Below are positions 5,589 through 6,760 of a stretch of 6,760 nt of DNA, piece after piece. A program made the translations under genes and the position numbers. Source of the stretch: an uncultured Lachnospiraceae bacterium (GTDB lineage Bacteria > Bacillota > Clostridia > Lachnospirales > Lachnospiraceae); contig CACXFD010000042.1 in the NCBI GenBank assembly GCA_902766845.1, positions 1-6,760 of the forward strand. Reading direction: 5' to 3'. Position 1 is the stretch's first letter. Each line of letters begins with the position of its first letter. The notes beneath the pieces are model-generated. The model ran no database searches and was not told where the DNA came from. It worked only from the letters and a program-made list of their open reading frames with translations.

Positions 5589-6760
5589 ATGTCCAAAGAA
5601 TACACGTTTCACGAGCGTGCGCCGATCGCGCCGCTGAAGATCGCCGCCCTCGAGAGCTGCCGTGATTTCGCGGCCGAAGTGGACAAAGCCATCGTCGAGT
5701 TCCGCCACATGGACCAGTTTGAGATGCGCATGCGCGGCATGGACGTCCCGATCAACTATGACGCCGAGACCTATCTGGTCAAGACCTCCTGCCCCCGGTA
5801 CGGCACCGGCGAAGCCAAGGGCGTGCTGCTCGAATCGGTCCGCGGCACGGATCTGTACATCATGGTGGACGTCACCAACTACAGCCTCACGTATAAAGTC
5901 TGCGGCAACATCAACCACATGTCTCCCGACGACCATTATCAGGATCTCAAGCGCATCATCTCCGCTTCCGTCCGGAACGCGCGCCGCGTGAACGTGATCA
6001 TGCCGTTCCTGTACGAGAGCCGCCAGCATAAGCGCAGCAGCCGCGAATCGCTCGACTGCGCCCTGGCCCTCGAGGAGCTGACCAAGATGGGCGTGCAGAA
6101 CATCATCACGTTCGACGCGCATGACCCGCGCGTCGCGAACGCCATCCCGCTCCACGGCTTCGACAACTTCAACCCGCTCTACCAGTTCATCAAGGCGTTC
6201 CTGGACAAGGAAGAGGATCTGGTCATCGACAAGGACCACATGATGATCATCAGCCCGGACGAGGGCGCCATGCACCGCGCCGTCTATTTCGCGAACAACC
6301 TCGGCGTGGACATGGGCATGTTCTATAAACGCCGCGACTATTCGCGCGTCGTGGGCGGACGCAACCCGATCGTCGCGCATGAATTCCTCGGCGCGGACGT
6401 CAAGGGCAAGACCGTCGTCGTGATCGACGACATGATCTCCTCCGGCGACAGCATGCTGGACACCGCGCGCGCCCTGAAGGACCGCGGCGCCGAGAAGGTC
6501 ATCGTCTGCTGCACGTTCGGACTGTTCACCGACGGCCCGGACAAATTCGATGAATACTACAATCAAGGATACATCGACCGCGTGATCACGACCAATGTCA
6601 CCTACCGCAGTCCGGAGCTGATCTCCCGCCCGTGGTACGTGGAAGCGGATATGAGCCGGTTCCTCGCGGACATCATCAATACGCTGAACCACGGCTCCTC
6701 GTTCGAGAAGATCATGCAGCCCACGGAAAAGATCCAGGAATACATCCAGGCATACAACGA
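5589..6760 (+). CDS. prs: Ribose-phosphate pyrophosphokinase (PRPP synthase), long form, 3'-partial
   Basis: Prs converts ribose-5-phosphate and ATP to PRPP, the precursor of purines, pyrimidines, histidine, tryptophan and NAD. All 390 codons visible are open and the frame runs off the right edge. Family landmarks occur in order: ESVRG (82-86), MPFLYESRQHKRSSRES (138-154, the ATP-site region), FDAHDP (175-180, with the histidine equivalent to the classical DLH), SPDEGAMHRA (222-231), KRRDYSRVV (247-255, catalytic flexible loop) and VVVIDDMISSGDS (276-288, PRPP loop with D280 and D281). It differs from classical Prs of about 315 residues: it is at least 75 residues longer, has an unrelated-looking N-terminus, YGTGE (71-75) replaces the usual FxDGE, and the PRPP loop reads SSGDS instead of DTxGT. 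I recall such long forms in Clostridia, so these are probably lineage traits. The 3' end cannot be seen, but little is likely missing. Confidence 0.93.
   Translation, partial: MSKEYTFHERAPIAPLKIAALESCRDFAAEVDKAIVEFRHMDQFEMRMRGMDVPINYDAETYLVKTSCPRYGTGEAKGVLLESVRGTDLYIMVDVTNYSLTYKVCGNINHMSPDDHYQDLKRIISASVRNARRVNVIMPFLYESRQHKRSSRESLDCALALEELTKMGVQNIITFDAHDPRVANAIPLHGFDNFNPLYQFIKAFLDKEEDLVIDKDHMMIISPDEGAMHRAVYFANNLGVDMGMFYKRRDYSRVVGGRNPIVAHEFLGADVKGKTVVVIDDMISSGDSMLDTARALKDRGAEKVIVCCTFGLFTDGPDKFDEYYNQGYIDRVITTNVTYRSPELISRPWYVEADMSRFLADIINTLNHGSSFEKIMQPTEKIQEYIQAYN

Noticed and set aside
5561..5637. Upstream ATGs in the prs leader (5561 and 5572), which could be a regulatory short frame; the one from 5572 reads 21 codons into prs.
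   Set aside because: Neither has its own ribosome binding site, both are out of frame with prs, and nothing in the short peptides suggests attenuation.
4101..6692. A single 863-codon open frame on the - strand covering the DUF512 gene and most of prs, which could suggest a fusion protein.
   Set aside because: The part beyond 5462 is antisense to prs, codon for codon, and its translation has low-complexity His/Asp/Val-rich character. A promoter and ribosome binding site sit just upstream of the ATG at 5462, inside this frame.

Overview
The window reads as chromosomal DNA of a GC-rich member of the Bacillota, most likely a clostridial lineage or close relative. Three things point there: a long-form PRPP synthase of a type I associate with Clostridia; the order PDZ/radical-SAM (DUF512) protein, Der, PlsY, GpsA; and strong AGGAG-type ribosome binding sites at nearly every gene. 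No single species can be named from the sequence. The DNA is visibly GC-rich, with codons ending mainly in C or G. The intergenic regions are short, and there are no tRNA or rRNA genes, insertion sequences, CRISPR arrays or phage genes.

Layout. (1) Positions 1-1086, + strand: the 3' part of a gene for an integral-membrane zinc metalloprotease of the M50 (site-2 protease-like) type, with a helical C-terminal domain and a Pro/Glu-rich tail. Its start lies left of the window. (2) Positions 1087-1125: a 39-bp convergent gap holding a 10-bp-stem terminator hairpin. (3) Positions 5462 down to 1126, - strand: a tight four-gene operon, read in the order DUF512 radical-SAM protein, der, plsY, gpsA. 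Gaps are 9, 5 and 3 bp, and the ribosome binding sites of the last three genes lie in or across the end of the gene before. (4) Positions 5463-5588: a 126-bp divergent intergenic region with two back-to-back sigma-A-like promoters whose -35 boxes are only 7 bp apart. (5) Positions 5589-6760, + strand: prs (ribose-phosphate pyrophosphokinase), running off the right edge after 390 codons.

How the genes work together. GpsA makes sn-glycerol-3-phosphate from dihydroxyacetone phosphate, and PlsY transfers an acyl group from acyl-phosphate onto it. The two distal operon genes therefore encode consecutive first steps of phospholipid synthesis. Der is a double-GTPase that assists maturation of the 50S ribosomal subunit. 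The first gene encodes a putative Fe-S/radical-SAM protein of unknown function behind a PDZ domain. It is the least understood gene here and the best candidate for new biology. Prs supplies PRPP for nucleotide, histidine, tryptophan and NAD synthesis. Overall the window looks like growth-linked housekeeping genes rather than an accessory island, and I see no clear new defence or mobile system.
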